Positions 5,054-6,024 of a stretch of 6,024 nucleotides of DNA are shown here, piece by piece. The stretch covers positions 1 to 6,024 of the forward strand of contig JBHIER010000223.1 of assembly GCA_046760705.1 (NCBI GenBank), in the 5' to 3' direction. The notes beneath the pieces were generated by a model. That model ran no database searches and was not told where the DNA came from. It saw only the letters and a program-made list of their open reading frames with translations. How positions within the stretch are numbered: the stretch's first letter is position 1; each line of letters starts with the position of its first letter. This DNA comes from JBHIER01 sp046760705 [NCBI: bacterium]. GTDB taxonomy: Bacteria > JBHIER01 > G020348925. The position numbers were made by a program, and so were the translations under genes.

Positions 5054-5896
5054 ATGATAAAGGTGGGTACAAGCGGTTTCTCCTTCGCCTCCTGGAGAGG
5101 AACGGTGTATCCCAGGCACCTTAAGAGCGGAGATATGTTGACCTATTATCAGGATTGCCTGGGATTCGATACCGTAGAATTGGATTTCACCTTCTACACC
5201 ATGCCCAGCCGAAACAATATTGCTGCTCTTGCAACCAGAACGCACAATGGGTTTCAATTCATTATAAAGGCGAACAGGTTGATGACCCACATTATCCGAG
5301 ATCCAGACACCGGAAGGATCAGGGACAATGCAGGAGTCTTTGATCAGTTCCTTCTCTCAATTAAACCATTGTGGCACCTGGGGAAACTGGGCTGCGTTCT
5401 CTTTCAGTTCCCGAGGTCTTTCCGCTTCTCAGGGGAAAATTTCAGCTACCTGCTGACCTGTAAGGAGAGAGTGGGTGAGATCCCGATTGCTGTTGAATTT
5501 CGCAGCAACTCGTGGGATCGGGAAAAGACCTTTCACTTTTTGCGGGAAAACAACATAGTGTATTGTGCTGCTGATCAGCCCCCGGGGCAGGGGGTGATGC
5601 CCTTCGTAAATCGGACAACATCCACTGGGCTAGCATACTATAGACTGCATGGCCGGGATTGCTCCTGGGTTGATCAAAAGACAGGTGTGAGGCGCGTGTA
5701 CGTCTACTCGGACTCAGAACTTTCCTGGTTTAAGGGCAAGATTATTCAGGTTGCGAAGGGGACAAAGACAACTTATATTTTCTTCAACAACTGTCATGCT
5801 GGCGCATCTGCCCGCAATGCCAGGCAGATGAAAAGGATGCTGGGCATACCCGATTCCGGGAACGGAGGCAATCTCGACCTCTTTGATCAGGATTGA
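5054..5896 (+). CDS. DUF72 TIM-barrel protein, second copy, with a clamp-motif-like tail
   Basis: 280 residues. DUF72 blocks: VGTSGFSFASWRGTVYP (4-20), VELDFTFYTMP (41-51), FIIKANRLMTH (69-79), VLFQFP (115-120), VEFRSNSW (147-154), YYRLHGR (195-201), YIFFNNCHAGASARNA (241-256). It has a longer middle region (about 80-112) than the first copy, which places it in a different subgroup, resembling Bacillus YunF-type members as I recall them. After the barrel (KRMLGI) there is a Gly-rich linker and NLDLF at 273-277, close to the beta-clamp-binding consensus QL(S/D)LF. ATG 5054 comes 4 bases after the dinB stop with no strong ribosome site, so translation is probably coupled to dinB. Function is not established; pairing with Pol IV suggests a DNA repair or lesion-handling role. 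Family is certain; role is inferred. Confidence 0.93.
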   Translation: MIKVGTSGFSFASWRGTVYPRHLKSGDMLTYYQDCLGFDTVELDFTFYTMPSRNNIAALATRTHNGFQFIIKANRLMTHIIRDPDTGRIRDNAGVFDQFLLSIKPLWHLGKLGCVLFQFPRSFRFSGENFSYLLTCKERVGEIPIAVEFRSNSWDREKTFHFLRENNIVYCAADQPPGQGVMPFVNRTTSTGLAYYRLHGRDCSWVDQKTGVRRVYVYSDSELSWFKGKIIQVAKGTKTTYIFFNNCHAGASARNARQMKRMLGIPDSGNGGNLDLFDQD

Positions 5897-5910
5897 GGGA
5901 GGATTTGGAA

Positions 5911-6024
5911 ATGTCAGATACAATTGGTACCATAAGGGTCGGCCCTGCCGGGTGGAACTACAAGGACTGGTACGGGATTGTCTACCCGGAAAGGGCTGGG
6001 AAGGGCTTCAAGGAGCTCGATTTT
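5911..6024 (+). CDS. DUF72 protein, third copy, N-terminal 38 residues, cut by the window end
   Basis: ATG 5911 follows AGGGAGGA (5896-5903) by 7 bases, an excellent ribosome site, and lies 14 bases after the previous gene. The frame runs open to the last base. IRVGPAGWNYKDWYGIVYPE (8-27) is the N-terminal DUF72 block, with 'GPAGW' in place of the 'GTSGF' seen in the other two copies. It is therefore a divergent third subtype and not a recent duplicate. The C-terminal part lies beyond the window, so length, tail and intactness are unknown. It is in the same orientation and probably the same transcript as dinB. Confidence 0.88.
   Translation, partial: MSDTIGTIRVGPAGWNYKDWYGIVYPERAGKGFKELDF

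Overview
The window reads like a bacterial chromosome segment. Every convincing gene is on the + strand. Recognisable genes include a LexA repressor, a Y-family DNA polymerase IV (DinB), several DUF72 (YecE-type) proteins and a UPF0282-like metallo-beta-lactamase-fold protein. Promoters have the sigma70 form, and Arg codons are rich in AGG/AGA. Family content and codon style fit a Desulfobacterota ('deltaproteobacterial')-like or similar anaerobic bacterium, but no marker gene proves the lineage.

Layout. (1) Positions 3-110 carry the last 35 codons of a response-regulator receiver domain. (2) Positions 111-880 are mostly non-coding or decayed. They hold an N-terminally truncated DUF2442 remnant (359-559) and an unrecognised possible small gene (694-870). 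(3) A good sigma70 promoter (886-914) and a structured leader with a perfect two-part hairpin (964-1001) precede a UPF0282-like MBL gene (1070-1960). A first DUF72 gene (1914-2657) overlaps its 3' end by 47 bases. (4) A very strong promoter (TTGACA-17-TATTAT, with an A/T palindrome just upstream) and a GTGAA-N6-TTCAC inverted repeat at the predicted transcription start precede lexA (2805-3425). (5) Downstream follow a small conserved-looking protein (3544-3792), dinB (3838-5049), a second DUF72 gene (5054-5896) starting 4 bases after dinB, and the start of a third, different DUF72 gene (5911 to the window edge).

How it may work together. LexA, Pol IV and two DUF72 genes lie in one direction with short gaps, so they probably form a LexA-governed DNA-damage unit. 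A third DUF72 gene sits directly upstream in a unit with a putative metal-dependent hydrolase. DUF72 has no settled function; its TIM-barrel fold has been compared with endonuclease IV. Three divergent DUF72 copies around lexA-dinB is the most interesting signal here and points towards DNA repair or lesion processing. The second DUF72 protein ends in a tail resembling a sliding-clamp-binding motif (NLDLF), while the neighbouring Pol IV has only a degenerate one (QLCLL). The repair role is inference; gene identities rest on motifs read from the translations.
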